Shown here: positions 33,977 to 43,741 of the stretch, one piece after another
Position numbering within the stretch: position 1 is the stretch's first letter
How the letters are laid out: every line of letters begins with the position of its first letter
Source of the DNA: Celeribacter persicus
Lineage (GTDB): Bacteria > Pseudomonadota > Alphaproteobacteria > Rhodobacterales > Rhodobacteraceae
DNA length: 64,000 bases
Direction: 5' to 3'
Assembly (NCBI RefSeq): GCF_003050785.1
Contig: NZ_QAOH01000007.1
Location: 1-64,000 of the forward strand
The notes under the pieces: model-generated
Told to the model about the DNA's origin: nothing
Seen by the model: only the letters and a program-made list of their open reading frames with translations
Databases searched by the model: none
Translations under genes and position numbers: made by a program

Positions 33977-34603
33977 ATGTCCGAGCCGCAAAAAGAACTG
34001 CCGCAGATTTACCTGCTGACACCGACCGCGTTCGATCCCGAAGAGTTCGCGCCGAAACTGGCGGCGGTTCTGGACGCCCATGAGGTTGCCTGTGTCCGCC
34101 TCGCGCTGGCCTCGAAGGACGAATATGTGCTGGGCCGCGCGGCGGATGCCTGCCGCGAGGTCTGCCATGCCCGCGATGTCGCCATCGTGATCGAGAGCCA
34201 TGTGGCTCTGGCCGAACGGCACGGGCTTGACGGGGTGCATCTCACCGACGGCGCGCGCTCGATCCGCAAGGTGCGCAAGGTGCTGGGCGATGACGCGATT
34301 GTCGGCGCGTATTGCGGTGCATCACGTCACGACGGGCTGACTGCGGGCGAGATCGGCGCGGATTACGTCGCCTTCGGCCCGGTCGGTGACACCGGTCTCG
34401 GCGACGGCACGAAAGCGCCGCGCGATCTGTTCGAATGGTGGTCGCAGATGATCGAGGTGCCGGTCGTGGCCGAAGGCGCTTTGACGGTTGAGATCGTCAA
34501 GGACTTCGCCCCGGTGACGGATTTCTTCGCCGTGGGGGATGATATCTGGTCGACAGAGGACCCGGTGAAAGCGCTTGGGGATTTGATTGCGGCGATGGGG
34601 TGA
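33977..34603 (+). CDS. thiamine phosphate synthase-like protein (ThiE/TenI family)
   Basis: The 208-residue protein has the ThiE TIM-barrel phosphate-binding segments LTDGARSIRKVRKVLG and GAYCGASRHDGLTAGEIGADYVAFGPVGDT, close to the family HDLEEALEA..GADYVGFGPVFPT. The pyrimidine-contact region looks altered, so it may be a TenI-like or diverged form rather than a working synthase. The ATG at 33977 has GAGG upstream. It diverges from trmJ with 111 bp between them. Confidence 0.78.
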   Translation: MSEPQKELPQIYLLTPTAFDPEEFAPKLAAVLDAHEVACVRLALASKDEYVLGRAADACREVCHARDVAIVIESHVALAERHGLDGVHLTDGARSIRKVRKVLGDDAIVGAYCGASRHDGLTAGEIGADYVAFGPVGDTGLGDGTKAPRDLFEWWSQMIEVPVVAEGALTVEIVKDFAPVTDFFAVGDDIWSTEDPVKALGDLIAAMG

Positions 34604-34637
34604 AGGCACAGGCAAGCTTAGATTACGCGTATCATCG

Positions 34638-34997
34638 CTACTCTCCGTGCCAATCATATAGTGGCGCTGTAGTGGTGAACTCACGTAAGTATCTAATTTT
34701 TCCAGCTTTAAGATCACAAATTGAAGCTCCTTCAAATTCATGGCGCATACCATCAAACAAGCAGATGAAAGACCATTGAGCAGCTTCAAACTCTTTTCTC
34801 ACCCATAATCGTGTTACGTCCCATCGCTGAACGTGACCAGTTTCCAACCACTTGATCATCCAGTTTTCAACAGTCTGCTTTCCCCGATAAACAGGGCCAT
34901 AACATTCCACGATTTCACAATCATCTGTGAGACATGAAAGTACTGCTTCCACGTCACGCACCTTCCAGCTTTTAATGTATTGTTCAATCACAGACAT
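34638..34997 (-). CDS. SnoaL-like/NTF2-fold protein
   Basis: The 119-residue protein matches the SnoaL-like polyketide cyclase/NTF2 fold: YIKSWKVRDVEAVLSCLTDDCEIVECYGPVYRGKQTVENWMIKWLETG, then RHEFEGASICDLKAGKIRYLREFTT. These small alpha+beta barrels act as hydratases, isomerases or binding proteins. The DNA is clearly more AT-rich than both neighbours, which suggests recent acquisition. There is no partner gene, so the function is open. Confidence 0.75.
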   Translation of the reverse strand: MSVIEQYIKSWKVRDVEAVLSCLTDDCEIVECYGPVYRGKQTVENWMIKWLETGHVQRWDVTRLWVRKEFEAAQWSFICLFDGMRHEFEGASICDLKAGKIRYLREFTTTAPLYDWHGE

Positions 34998-35006
34998 AAA
35001 AGCTCC

Positions 35007-35864
35007 TCACACATCCACATACTCCGCCGGTACCTCCGGCAGTCCCGACCGCACCGCCGCCTCGCAGCGCAGCGCCATCTCCTTGCGGTCCTTCACGTCC
35101 TTCACCGCAATCGGGTCGTGGAAAACCACCTCCACCGCGCCCTGTGGACTGGCTTTCAACACCTGCACCAAGGACGGCCCGAACTCCATATCGCCCCACC
35201 AGCCGTAAAACCGCACATCCTCGCCCTCGGGCGCGATGTAATGCACGGTCACGGGCTGAATCCACACCTCGTCACGCAGCTCGGGCGTGAAAAAGGCGGC
35301 GAACAATGTCGGCTTGAACGGCAGCACCCGCAGGCTGTCCGAGGACGTTCCTTCCGGAAAGAACAGAAGCTTGTGCCCCATGTGCAGCCGCTCCTCGAAG
35401 AGGCGTTTCTGCGCGGCGGCTTCCTTGCGGTCGCGGTTGATGAAAACCGTGCCGGTGGCCTTGGCCATGGTGCCGATCCCCGGCCAGTTCGCAACCTCCG
35501 CCTTGGAAACAAAGAAAATCCGCTGCACGGCGTTCAGAACGAAAATGTCGAGCCAGGTGGAATGGTTCGCCACCACCGCGCCGTGATGGGTCATCGGGCG
35601 GCCCTTGACCGTGAGTTTCATGCCGAGACATCGCAGCGCGGTGCGTGACACGAAACGCGGGAAAAAAGACGACCATGGGCGGCGCTTGCCAACCAGAAGC
35701 GCCTCGACCGCGCGGGTGAGCAGCATCAGCACCATGCAGATCACGATCATCAGCACAATCGGCACACCACGTCGCAGCGCGCGCCATGTGCCCCATTTGA
35801 CCGGTTTCGGGTCAGAGGGCGGGATACGGCTTTCCCAGAGCGGGCCATTCTGCCTGTCGCTCAT
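35007..35864 (-). CDS. olsA: lyso-ornithine lipid acyltransferase OlsA (PlsC family)
   Basis: A 1-acylglycerol-3-phosphate acyltransferase-type enzyme. The H-x4-D motif is in NHSTWLDIFVLN and the second conserved block in LLFFPEGTSSDSLRVLPFK. A membrane helix lies near the start (GVPIVLMIVICMVLMLLTRAV). Its ATG overlaps the stop of an OlsB-like gene, and the olsBA pair makes phosphate-free ornithine lipids. A plain PlsC function is an alternative, but the pairing favours OlsA. Confidence 0.82.
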   Translation of the reverse strand: MSDRQNGPLWESRIPPSDPKPVKWGTWRALRRGVPIVLMIVICMVLMLLTRAVEALLVGKRRPWSSFFPRFVSRTALRCLGMKLTVKGRPMTHHGAVVANHSTWLDIFVLNAVQRIFFVSKAEVANWPGIGTMAKATGTVFINRDRKEAAAQKRLFEERLHMGHKLLFFPEGTSSDSLRVLPFKPTLFAAFFTPELRDEVWIQPVTVHYIAPEGEDVRFYGWWGDMEFGPSLVQVLKASPQGAVEVVFHDPIAVKDVKDRKEMALRCEAAVRSGLPEVPAEYVDV

Positions 35865-36640
35865 ACCCTGCTCCCCTTCGTGTACATCGCGCGTTGCCGC
35901 GGCGAGATCATCTCCGTATCGAGGATCAAAAGCACGTCGACCGTGTTGAACTCCGTATCGACGAATGCCCCCTCGCCCACCGTACCGCCCAGACGCAGAT
36001 AGGCCTTGATCAGCGCCGGGATCGCTAGCATGGCGCGCTTACGGTCGATCTCCTCCAGAGGCATCAGATCCATGCTCTGGAAATGCTCAGGCAGGGCGCG
36101 CGCGCGCATGGCCTCGGGTGCGAGATGGTTGTGATGCAGCCAGGACAATGCCTCTGCATGACGGCTCACATCGGCGTCAAAGAAGGAAGCCGTGCCGAAG
36201 AGTACATCATAACGCTCCTCGATCACGTATTTCGCCAGCCCCGCCCACATTTCGAACAGTGCCATGCCGCCGCGATATTCCTTCGCGACGCAAGACCGCC
36301 CCAGCTCCAGAAGCCGCTTGCCCGAGGTCTTCAGAGGCGTGAGATCGTATTCTCCTTCGGAATAGAACCGCCCGAGCTTTTCCGCCTTCTCTCCCGGCAG
36401 AAGCCGGTAGACCGCCACACATTGCTCCAAAGGGTCCTCGGACCGGCTCGGGTCGATCAGCATCAGGTGCTCGTAATCCGGGTCGAACCGGTCGGCTTCG
36501 AGCCGGGCGACATGATCGACCATTTCACCATCCGAGCCCAGTTCCTCGACAAACACCCGATAGCGCAGCCGCTGCGCCGCCCGCAGGTCCGCCGCATCGC
36601 GTGCAAATCTCAACTGAAACGGCGGCTTGGCGGCGCTCAT
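35861..36640 (-). CDS. olsB: L-ornithine N-alpha-acyltransferase OlsB
   Basis: OlsB transfers 3-hydroxyacyl chains from ACP to ornithine in the first step of ornithine lipid synthesis. The 259-residue protein fits the family: FARDAADLRAAQRLRYRVFVEELG, DRFDPDYEHLMLID, ELGRSCVAKEYRGGMALFEMWAGLAKYV and a TASFFDADVSRH segment. The start at 36640 begins MSAAKPPFQ. It overlaps olsA by 4 bp and is the promoter-proximal gene of the pair. Ornithine lipids replace phospholipids when phosphate is scarce, so phosphate control is plausible, but I see no clear Pho box. Confidence 0.88.
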   Translation of the reverse strand: MSAAKPPFQLRFARDAADLRAAQRLRYRVFVEELGSDGEMVDHVARLEADRFDPDYEHLMLIDPSRSEDPLEQCVAVYRLLPGEKAEKLGRFYSEGEYDLTPLKTSGKRLLELGRSCVAKEYRGGMALFEMWAGLAKYVIEERYDVLFGTASFFDADVSRHAEALSWLHHNHLAPEAMRARALPEHFQSMDLMPLEEIDRKRAMLAIPALIKAYLRLGGTVGEGAFVDTEFNTVDVLLILDTEMISPRQRAMYTKGSRV

Positions 36641-36906
36641 GGGAGTCTCACTGCTCGGCAAGGGCGTCACGAAACCTGTCGGACAGCTTTCGGCACCACC
36701 TGCAAGGGCTGATGTTTATACCTTCTGGCCGCTTGCCGACATGCTGGACGCGGTTTGCATGGCCTTCGGTGGGCGGGTTTTAAGATTTTGTTGATTTCAA
36801 TGCAACAGACTGCCGATAACCCGCACGGGAATATTCACGCAAAGATTGTAAGCCACTGCGGCTTTTGCGACCATCGAAGAGCACGGACCTCATCGGACAC
36901 GGGCTT

Positions 36907-37083
36907 TCAAAATACGGGGAGGAGCGCAACACGCCGACTGTCGATCACGATCTTGCCCGCATGCTGGAACATCACCGTGATCTTGCCATTGATATTGGAC
37001 TGCACCTGACCGAGACCCCACTCGGTCTCTGTTGGATGGCGCACCATCTGCCCCGGTTCCAACATCGCATTCAGATCTTCCAT
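36907..37083 (-). CDS. DUF3553 family small protein
   Basis: This 58-residue protein begins MEDLNAMLEPGQMVRHPTE and continues through EWGLGQVQSNINGKITVMFQ to a final RVALLPVF. It matches the DUF3553 family: a small beta-rich domain resembling the CarD/UvrD-tail type that grips proteins or nucleic acids. It diverges from chpT with 53 bp between them. Function unknown. Confidence 0.75.
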   Translation of the reverse strand: MEDLNAMLEPGQMVRHPTETEWGLGQVQSNINGKITVMFQHAGKIVIDSRRVALLPVF

Positions 37084-37136
37084 GCCTTCGCACCTTTCCA
37101 GACAAAACTCTCAGCCTCGCCACTCCCGGAGACCCC

Positions 37137-37748
37137 ATGACCGCAAACCCAGCTCAAGACCTGACCCGAGACATCGCCGCCATGATCGGCTCCCGCATCT
37201 GTCACGATCTGATCAGCCCGGTGGGCGCGATCTCGAACGGTGTGGAGTTGCTGGCGATGTCCGGTGCCGGTTCCGGCCCTGAGTTCAGCCTTATCTCCGA
37301 AAGCGTGGAGAATGCAAACGCCCGCGTGAAATTCTTTCGCATCGCTTTTGGAATGGCCTCAAGCGGCCAGATGACCTCGCGTGCGGAAATCTCCGGCATC
37401 CTCAAAGCGGTCTCGACGGCGCGGTTGACCTATGACTGGACGCCCGCGGAGGATCTTCCGCGCGAGGAGGTCAAGCTGGCCTGTCTCATGCTCATGTGTC
37501 TGGAAACCGCCCTGCCCCGTGGCGGTGCGATCAAGATCGGCTACACCAACGGTCAGTGGCAGTTGCGTGCCTCGGCTGAGCGGCTGGAACCCACCCCCGA
37601 TCTCTGGGCCCGGCTCGGATCGGTCACCGGACCGCAAGGTCTTAAACCCTCCGATGTGCAATTCCTGCTCGCCCCCATGCAGGCCGCCGCTTTGCGACGC
37701 CGCATCACCCACTGTGCGGGCGATGGCATGATCTCTCTCTTTGCCTAA
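37137..37748 (+). CDS. chpT: histidine phosphotransferase ChpT
   Basis: ChpT relays phosphate from CckA to CtrA and CpdR in the alphaproteobacterial cell-cycle and motility network. The 203-residue protein has the phosphoacceptor box RICHDLISPVGAISNGVELL with H23. The following helices and degenerate ATPase-like C-terminal domain are in family order (FRIAFGMASS; EVKLACLMLMCLETALPRGG). GGAG is six bases before the ATG at 37137. Confidence 0.92.
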   Translation: MTANPAQDLTRDIAAMIGSRICHDLISPVGAISNGVELLAMSGAGSGPEFSLISESVENANARVKFFRIAFGMASSGQMTSRAEISGILKAVSTARLTYDWTPAEDLPREEVKLACLMLMCLETALPRGGAIKIGYTNGQWQLRASAERLEPTPDLWARLGSVTGPQGLKPSDVQFLLAPMQAAALRRRITHCAGDGMISLFA

Positions 37749-37754
37749 AGCGCC

Positions 37755-37787
37755 CCGCCTTTAACCTGAGCCATCAGATAAAGGCGG
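37755..37787. terminator. possible terminator hairpin after chpT
   Basis: CCGCCTTTA (37755-37763) pairs with TAAAGGCGG (37779-37787) around a 15-nt loop, seven bases after the chpT stop. There is no long T-run, so its efficiency is uncertain. The following 190 bp up to proA show nothing else. Confidence 0.5.
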
Positions 37788-37981
37788 AGTGCGTGGCAAT
37801 GCTCATATCTTGCTCTGCGTTCCACACAACATCTCGCGTCGCATCCGTCACATTGCGGTCAAGTTGCGCGTTTGTCCCCGCGTTAACCTTAACGCCACCG
37901 CACAAGGCTCCGGAGAGCAAAAGGCGCGCCGGTCTCCCCGCACGCCCTTTTCATTGCAGATCAAATACTCCGGCCCTGCGA

Positions 37982-39247
37982 TCAGGCCCGCACCGCACCC
38001 TCAGAGGTCACGAGATATTTGAAACTCGTCAATTGCTCGGCGCCGACAGGCCCGCGCGCGTGCATCTTGCCGGTGGCGATACCGATCTCCGCGCCCATGC
38101 CGAACTCGCCGCCATCGGCGAATTGCGTCGAGGAGTTGTGCATCAGAATCGCGCTGTCGAGGCGGGAGAAGAAGCTCTCCACACTCTCCGGCGTCTCGGA
38201 AATGATGCAATCTGTGTGCGAGGAGGAATAGCGCTGGATATGCGCGATCGCCGCATCCACATCCTCCACAACCTTCGCCGCGATGATGCTGTCGAGATAC
38301 TCGCGACCCCAGTCCTCTTCCGTGGCGGGTGTCACCGCTTCGACCATGGTCTGCACGGCGGCGTCGCCCCGCACTTCGATGTCCTTCTCAATCAGCGCGG
38401 CGATCAGGTCGCGGCCCAGTGTCCCGGCGATGTCCTTGTGGATCAGCAGACATTCTGCCGCACCGCAAATCCCCGTCCGACGGGTTTTCGCGTTGAGCAC
38501 GACCTTCATCGCCTTCTCCGGATCGGCGGAGGCATCGACAAAAATATGCACGATGCCTTCGAGATGCGCGAACACCGGCACGCGGGCCTCACGCTGCACA
38601 AGGCCAACCAGGCCCTTGCCGCCACGCGGCACGATAACGTCGATGTAATCGGTCATATGCAGCATTTCGGTCACCGCCGCCCGGTCACGGGTCGGCACGC
38701 GCTGGATTGCGTCCTCGGGAAGCCCCGCCGCGCGGAGCCCGGCCTTGAGACAGGCATGGATCGCGCCGGAGCTGTGAAAGCTCTCCGAACCGCCACGCAG
38801 GATCACCGCGTTGCCCGCTTTGAGACACAGCGCACCGGCATCCGCCGTCACGTTCGGGCGGGACTCGTAAATCACGCCAATTACCCCAAGCGGCGTGCGC
38901 ACACGTTTGATATGGAGCCCGTTCGGACGGTCCCACTCGGCAATCACATCGCCCACCGGGTCTTTCTGCGCTGCGATTGCTTTCAAACCGTCGATCATGC
39001 CCTGGATACGAGCTTCATCAAGCTTGAGCCGGTCCATCATTGCCTCGGTCAGGCCCTTTTCACGACCAAAGGCAAGGTCTTTTTCATTCGCCTCGATGAT
39101 CTCTGAGCGGCTTTCCCAAAGCGCGTCTGCGGCGGCCAAAAGCGCCTTTTCCTTGGCCTCGGAGGAGGCCGTCGCAAGCGCACGGGCCGCCTCTTTCGCG
39201 CGGTGGCCCAGCTCTTTCATCATCTCTTTCACGTCAATATCGGTCAT
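37982..39247 (-). CDS. proA: gamma-glutamyl phosphate reductase
   Basis: ProA reduces gamma-glutamyl phosphate to glutamate semialdehyde in proline synthesis. The 421-residue protein carries the nucleotide-binding region, [16 protein letters not shown] and the catalytic cysteine in [14 protein letters not shown]. Its ATG overlaps the proB stop by 4 bp, so the two pathway steps are translated together. Confidence 0.96.
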   Translation of the reverse strand: MTDIDVKEMMKELGHRAKEAARALATASSEAKEKALLAAADALWESRSEIIEANEKDLAFGREKGLTEAMMDRLKLDEARIQGMIDGLKAIAAQKDPVGDVIAEWDRPNGLHIKRVRTPLGVIGVIYESRPNVTADAGALCLKAGNAVILRGGSESFHSSGAIHACLKAGLRAAGLPEDAIQRVPTRDRAAVTEMLHMTDYIDVIVPRGGKGLVGLVQREARVPVFAHLEGIVHIFVDASADPEKAMKVVLNAKTRRTGICGAAECLLIHKDIAGTLGRDLIAALIEKDIEVRGDAAVQTMVEAVTPATEEDWGREYLDSIIAAKVVEDVDAAIAHIQRYSSSHTDCIISETPESVESFFSRLDSAILMHNSSTQFADGGEFGMGAEIGIATGKMHARGPVGAEQLTSFKYLVTSEGAVRA

Positions 39248-40356
39248 GTCACCAAATCGTCTCTATGGATCAGGGCGGCCCGGCCAGGATAGCCGAGGAT
39301 CGCCTGTATGTCTTCGGAATGCGCGCCCTTAATGGCTTCCGCCTCATCCGAGGTGTAGCGCGACAACCCGAGCCCGATGCGCGCCCCGTCAGGCCCGAGC
39401 ACGACGACTGGTTCGCCGCGGCCAAAATGGCCAACAACCTCCTCGACGCCGACGGGCAACAGGGATTTTCCGCGTGAAAGCGCCGTGACCGCGCCCGCGT
39501 CGATATAAATCTCGCCCTTGGGCTTCATCGCGCCGATCCAGCGCTTGCGGGCGTGTTCCGGGTCCTCTGCGGCCAGAAACCATGTCGCCCGCGCACCGTG
39601 TTCGAGCGCCTTCAGAGGCCGGTCTTTCGACCCTTCGGTGATCGCCATGGTACAGCCACCAAGCGTGGCGGTTTTCGCGGCCATCACCTTAGTCTTCATG
39701 CCGCCTTTCGAGACACCGGAAACCGGATCGCCCGCCATGGCCTCGATCTCCGCCGTGATCTCCTTGACCACGGGCAGATGCACGGCATCCGGATCGAGCG
39801 AGGGGTTCGCGGTATAGAGCCCGTCCACATCGGACAAAAGAACCAGCCGGTCCGCGCCGATGGTCACGGCGATGCTGGCGGCCAGACGATCGTTGTCGCC
39901 ATAGCGAATCTCATCCGTCGCCACCGTGTCGTTCTCGTTGACGATGGGCACCGCCCCCAAAGACAGCAGAGCATCGAGCGTGGCCCGCGAATTGAGGTAG
40001 CGACGGCGATCCGCGCTGTCCTCCAGCGTCAGCAAAATCTGCGCCGTGGTGATGCCATGCGGCTCAAGCACTTCCTGATAGGCACGCGCGAGGCGGATTT
40101 GCCCGACGGACGCTGCCGCCTGCGACTGTTCCAGCGGCAACTCTCCCGCAGGCAGATGCAAAATTCCCCGCCCCAGGGCGATGGAACCCGAGGACACAAG
40201 GATCACATCCGCGCCCTGGGATTTGAGCATGGCAACGTCCTGCGCCAGACCTTCGAGCCAATGCGACCGCAACTCGCCGCGCTCCACCAGAAGCGCCGAG
40301 CCGATCTTGATCACGATGCGTTTCGCTCCGTCGAGCGAGGCGGTCAGGGGTGCCAC
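39244..40356 (-). CDS. proB: glutamate 5-kinase
   Basis: ProB phosphorylates glutamate, the committed step to proline. The amino-acid-kinase domain ([47 protein letters not shown]) spans about 1-265. A C-terminal PUA domain completes the 370-residue long form, which is the type subject to proline feedback. Its start overlaps the obg coding end by 13 bp, an unusual but clear coupling. Confidence 0.96.
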   Translation of the reverse strand: MAPLTASLDGAKRIVIKIGSALLVERGELRSHWLEGLAQDVAMLKSQGADVILVSSGSIALGRGILHLPAGELPLEQSQAAASVGQIRLARAYQEVLEPHGITTAQILLTLEDSADRRRYLNSRATLDALLSLGAVPIVNENDTVATDEIRYGDNDRLAASIAVTIGADRLVLLSDVDGLYTANPSLDPDAVHLPVVKEITAEIEAMAGDPVSGVSKGGMKTKVMAAKTATLGGCTMAITEGSKDRPLKALEHGARATWFLAAEDPEHARKRWIGAMKPKGEIYIDAGAVTALSRGKSLLPVGVEEVVGHFGRGEPVVVLGPDGARIGLGLSRYTSDEAEAIKGAHSEDIQAILGYPGRAALIHRDDLVT

Positions 40357-41390
40357 GCTTCGTCTTCCTCATCGCCCTCTTCGGCCTGTTTGATCCGAAG
40401 ACGGTCCATGGAAATCTCGGCCTTGAGCGCCCGGAGCACCGTATCGACCCCCTCGCGCGACACGCCGGACATGGTGTAGACGCGCCCACCGGAAGCCTCT
40501 TGAAGCGCCGCCAGTTTCTCCTCCACCTCTTCGGGCAGAAGGCTGTCGATCTTGTTGAGCACAGTCACGCGCGGCTTGTCGCCGAGGATGTGCGAGTAAT
40601 TGTTGATCTCCGTGATGATGGTCTCGTAATCCGCAACCACATCCTCGGACGTACCATCAATCAGGTGCAGAAGCACCGCGCAGCGTTCGACATGGCCAAG
40701 GAAGAGATCGCCAAGACCACGCCCCTCGGACGCCCCCTCGATCAGGCCGGGAATGTCAGCCACGACGAATTCCGCCCCGTCGATGCCGACAACGCCGAGG
40801 TTCGGGTGCAGCGTGGTGAAGGGATAATCCGCGATTTTCGGACGGGCATTCGAAGTCACCGACAGGAAGGTCGATTTGCCCGCGTTCGGCAGGCCCAGAA
40901 GCCCAGCATCCGCGATCAGTTTGAGACGCAGCCAAATGGTGCGCTCGATCCCGGGCTGGCCGGGATTGGCCTTGGACGGCGCCTGATTGGTCGAGGTTTT
41001 GAACCGCGCGTTGCCCCAGCCGCCATTGCCGCCCTTGGCAAGCACGAATTTCTGCCCGACCTCGGTCAGATCGGCAATCACGTTTTCCTCGTCCTCGTCG
41101 AGCACTTCCGTACCCTCGGGCACCCGCAGGATGATATCGTCGCCATCCTTGCCGGTGCGGTTGTTGCCCATACCGGCCTGACCGTTCTGGGCAAAGAAAT
41201 GTTGTTGGTAGCGGAAGTCGATGAGCGTGTTCAGCCCGTCGACCACCTCGATGATCACCGAGCCGCCCTTGCCGCCATCGCCGCCATTCGGCCCGCCGAA
41301 TTCGATGAATTTCTCACGCCGGAAGGAAACGCAGCCGTTCCCGCCGGAGCCGGAGCGGATGTAAACCTTGGCAAGATCGAGGAATTTCAT
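40344..41390 (-). CDS. obgE: ribosome assembly GTPase Obg/CgtA
   Basis: Obg is an essential GTPase that joins the 50S subunit during assembly and stress responses. The glycine-rich Obg fold occupies about 1-158 ([24 protein letters not shown]). G1 is [12 protein letters not shown], followed by [16 protein letters not shown] and NKIDSL. The C-terminus is short and acidic. I use the ATG at 41390, which gives the canonical [11 protein letters not shown] start. The rpmA-rplU ribosomal genes lie 1.5 kb upstream in the same direction, as in many genomes. Confidence 0.96.
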   Translation of the reverse strand: MKFLDLAKVYIRSGSGGNGCVSFRREKFIEFGGPNGGDGGKGGSVIIEVVDGLNTLIDFRYQQHFFAQNGQAGMGNNRTGKDGDDIILRVPEGTEVLDEDEENVIADLTEVGQKFVLAKGGNGGWGNARFKTSTNQAPSKANPGQPGIERTIWLRLKLIADAGLLGLPNAGKSTFLSVTSNARPKIADYPFTTLHPNLGVVGIDGAEFVVADIPGLIEGASEGRGLGDLFLGHVERCAVLLHLIDGTSEDVVADYETIITEINNYSHILGDKPRVTVLNKIDSLLPEEVEEKLAALQEASGGRVYTMSGVSREGVDTVLRALKAEISMDRLRIKQAEEGDEEDEAWHP

Positions 41391-41456
41391 AACTCTTGTC
41401 CTTTGCTGCCCCGTTTTGAGGCTTTCGGGCAGATGTATCTTGCCCATGCGTTAAAC

Positions 41457-41966
41457 TCAATTGCCGTTTCGCGCCTCAAACGCCGCGCGGGTCAGGATCA
41501 TGTCGATCCGGTCGACCTCATGACCTCGCGCAAGGCATGGGGACCGCGACGTTCCGGTCTCGACAAAGCCCATGGCGCGCAAGACCTTGGAGGAGCGGAC
41601 ATTCATCGCGAAATACCCGGCCTCGATCCGGTCCTGTCCGGTGGCAAACCAAGCGGACAGAACCGCCCCCGCCGCCTCGGGCATGATCCCCTGCCCCCAG
41701 TACGCCCGCCCGAGCCAATAACCGAACTCGCCTTCACAACCGATGGTGCCGACGATCCGGCCCTTATACTCGATCCCGAAGACAAAGGCTTTCGCCGCCA
41801 CCCTTCGGGCGAACCAGTTCGCATCGTGGACAGAATACGGATAGGGAACGCGGGTCAGCCATTTACTCACCTCAATGTCATTGAGCACGCGCACAATATC
41901 GGGCGCATCCGTCGCTTGATACGGACGCAGGATCAGGCGGTCGGTTGTGAGGATCGTATCGGTCAT
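41457..41966 (-). CDS. GNAT family N-acetyltransferase
   Basis: The 169-residue protein has the RimJ/RimL-like layout: TDRLILRPYQATDAPDIVRVLND, then GYWLGRAYWGQGIMPEAAGAVL at the acetyl-CoA loop and the C-terminal VRSSKVLRAMGFVETG. The acceptor is unknown. It precedes obg and follows a paralogous GNAT, and it may be an accessory in the ribosomal operon. Confidence 0.88.
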   Translation of the reverse strand: MTDTILTTDRLILRPYQATDAPDIVRVLNDIEVSKWLTRVPYPYSVHDANWFARRVAAKAFVFGIEYKGRIVGTIGCEGEFGYWLGRAYWGQGIMPEAAGAVLSAWFATGQDRIEAGYFAMNVRSSKVLRAMGFVETGTSRSPCLARGHEVDRIDMILTRAAFEARNGN

Positions 41967-42005
41967 CGGGGTCTTCCTTGGTGGCGACCCCGATTTTGGG
42001 GTCTT

Positions 42006-42560
42006 TCAGAGTTTGCGCAGGTAGGTCCAGGTTGGGACATGCGCCCCACGCGCGACGGAATAGGTTTCCGCATCGCCGAGATATTCGAAACCACAGGCGG
42101 TCACCACACGCGCAGAGGCCTGGTTATCCTGGAAAATTTCCGCGAACATTGTTTTGGATTTCATCGGGTTGGCCTCAACAATCGCAGCAAGCGCGGTGCG
42201 GGCCAGCCCCGTGCCCCAGAACGCGGGAGCGACCCAGAAGGCCACTTCGCACTGATCGCGGTCGAGCGGTTTGAGCGAAATCACCCCCAGCACCTCGGAA
42301 AGGCCGTGGGCAGACCCATCGAGAATCCACACCTTTTCCTCGGTCTCGGGTTTCAGCGAACGGGCCACGAAAGCCTCCGTCGCCCCTGGCGGCATCGGAT
42401 GCGGCAGGGAGCGCGAATTGCGCGCCACGCGCTCGTCGCTGACATACATGTTCAAGAGACCCGCATCCGAGTGGCGCGGCGGGCGCAGCACGAAGCGCTC
42501 CGTCTCAATCACAGCCTGTGCGCCGTGGTCCAGCCTGTCGTCAACCAAGTCCATTCTCAT
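42006..42560 (-). CDS. GNAT family N-acetyltransferase
   Basis: The 184-residue protein shows ETERFVLRPPRHSDAGLLNMYVSD, FWVAPAFWGTGLARTALAAIV and NQASARVVTACGFEYLGD, the standard motifs of RimJ/RimL-like acetyltransferases. GGAGGAAG precedes the ATG at 42560. It is related to the next gene but not closely, so an old duplication is possible. Confidence 0.88.
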   Translation of the reverse strand: MRMDLVDDRLDHGAQAVIETERFVLRPPRHSDAGLLNMYVSDERVARNSRSLPHPMPPGATEAFVARSLKPETEEKVWILDGSAHGLSEVLGVISLKPLDRDQCEVAFWVAPAFWGTGLARTALAAIVEANPMKSKTMFAEIFQDNQASARVVTACGFEYLGDAETYSVARGAHVPTWTYLRKL

Positions 42561-42803
42561 CTCTCTTCCTCCAAATCTGCTGCCACGCGCCTCTCTCCCA
42601 AAGGCGGCTTCCGATGCTCCTGCGCAGAGGGCCGGAAAGCGGGCCTGTCGTATCGGCGATCTGCGCCCAGAGGTGCAGGGTATCCGCGTTCTACGACAGT
42701 CGTATTAACCACAGATGAAAGCTGCGGTAGCACGAAGACACATTTGGCTCAGTTTTCTGTTTCATTTCAAGTCATCCGTGACCGGACACCTGAGCGCCAA
42801 ATG
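42561..42803. other. intergenic, no gene seen
   Basis: The gap between rpmA and the GNAT genes is about 300 bp including the terminator. The first 150 bp keep coding-like GC content but no frame is plausible; the rest is AT-richer. It probably holds the promoter of the GNAT-obg-proBA unit, but I cannot point to a clear -35/-10. Confidence 0.3.
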
Positions 42804-42834
42804 GAAAAAGGGGACCGGCCTGCGCCGATCCCCC
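42804..42834 (-). terminator. rho-independent terminator of rplU-rpmA
   Basis: GGGGATCGGC and GCCGGTCCCC (minus strand) form a stem with one internal mismatch and a CGCAG-like loop. A run of five T follows. It lies 28 bp past the rpmA stop and separates the ribosomal genes from the GNAT-obg unit. Confidence 0.85.
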
Positions 42835-42861
42835 TGATGTTCAAACCTGATCGAGGTCGGC

Positions 42862-43131
42862 TTATTCAGCGGCCTCCGCCACCGGAAGCACGTCGATAAA
42901 GGTACGTTTTTTCAGGCCCTTACGGAAGGAAACCTTACCGTCGGTGGTCGCAAAGATGGTGTGATCCTTGCCCAGCCCCACGCCTTCGCCCGGCCAGAAC
43001 TTGGTGCCGCGCTGACGCACGATGATGTTACCGGCAATGGCCTCTTGGCCGCCGTAGAGTTTGACGCCGAGACGGCGACCTGCGGAGTCGCGACCGTTAC
43101 GGGACGAACCGCCTGCTTTCTTGTGTGCCAT
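42862..43131 (-). CDS. rpmA: 50S ribosomal protein L27
   Basis: The 89-residue protein starts [24 protein letters not shown], the conserved N-terminus of L27 that reaches the peptidyl-transferase centre, and continues with [23 protein letters not shown]. It has no N-terminal cleavage extension of the Firmicutes type. It follows rplU after a 22-bp gap and ends the transcript at the terminator. Confidence 0.98.
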   Translation of the reverse strand: MAHKKAGGSSRNGRDSAGRRLGVKLYGGQEAIAGNIIVRQRGTKFWPGEGVGLGKDHTIFATTDGKVSFRKGLKKRTFIDVLPVAEAAE

Positions 43132-43153
43132 GGTGTTCTCTCCTTAACGTGTC

Positions 43154-43741
43154 TTACTTGGCCAGTTCTTTGGCCTGTTCAACCCATTCGGGCTTCACTT
43201 TGACGGCATCGAACGCGTCGGCGTCGACAGCGGCGAGCTGAGCGAAGGTGGTGATCCCGGCCTCGTTCAGTTTCTTCGCAGCAGCCGGGCCCACACCGTT
43301 GATCGCGGTCAGATCGTCCGCACCCGCAGCAGCCGGAGCTTCGGCTTTCGCGGCCTTCTTCGGAGCGGCGGCAGCAGCCGGGGCGGCAGACACGGAGCCT
43401 GCGCCTATGGCGGCTTTCACACCGGTCTTGTCCGCCCCCGCTTCGAGAATGTCGGTGATGCGGAGCAGCGTGAGCTGCTGACGGTGGCCTTTGGTGCGCT
43501 GCGAAGAGTGCTTACGGCGACGTTTGACGTAGTGGATGAGTTTCTCACCCTTGATCTGGTCAATGACTTCGGCCTGTACGCCGGCGCCGGCCACGAAGGG
43601 CGCGCCGATGGTGGAGCCGACCATCAGAATCTCGTTGAACTGGACTTTTTCACCAGCATCGGCAGCGAGTTTCTCAACGCGCAGAACGTCACCCGCCTGC
43701 ACCTTGTATTGCTTGCCGCCAGTTTTCAAAACCGCAAACAT
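43154..43741 (-). CDS. rplU: 50S ribosomal protein L21 with helix-hairpin-helix extension
   Basis: Residues 1-103 are standard L21 (MFAVLKTGGKQYKVQAGDVLRVEKL, then KLIHYVKRRRKHSSQRTKGHRQQLTLLRIT). A 90-residue extension follows: an Ala/Pro/Lys linker and then DDLTAINGVGPAAAKKLNEAGITTFAQLA, a helix-hairpin-helix-like motif. L21 is normally about 103 residues; such tails occur in Rhodobacterales. The ATG at 43741 gives the canonical start. The tail may add RNA or DNA contacts to the ribosome exit area. Confidence 0.96.
   Translation of the reverse strand: MFAVLKTGGKQYKVQAGDVLRVEKLAADAGEKVQFNEILMVGSTIGAPFVAGAGVQAEVIDQIKGEKLIHYVKRRRKHSSQRTKGHRQQLTLLRITDILEAGADKTGVKAAIGAGSVSAAPAAAAAPKKAAKAEAPAAAGADDLTAINGVGPAAAKKLNEAGITTFAQLAAVDADAFDAVKVKPEWVEQAKELAK

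Noticed and set aside
40350-42899. 849-residue open frame opposite obg and the GNAT genes
   Set aside because: It crosses three well-supported genes and the terminator, has no recognisable domain, and arises from GC-skewed codon positions.
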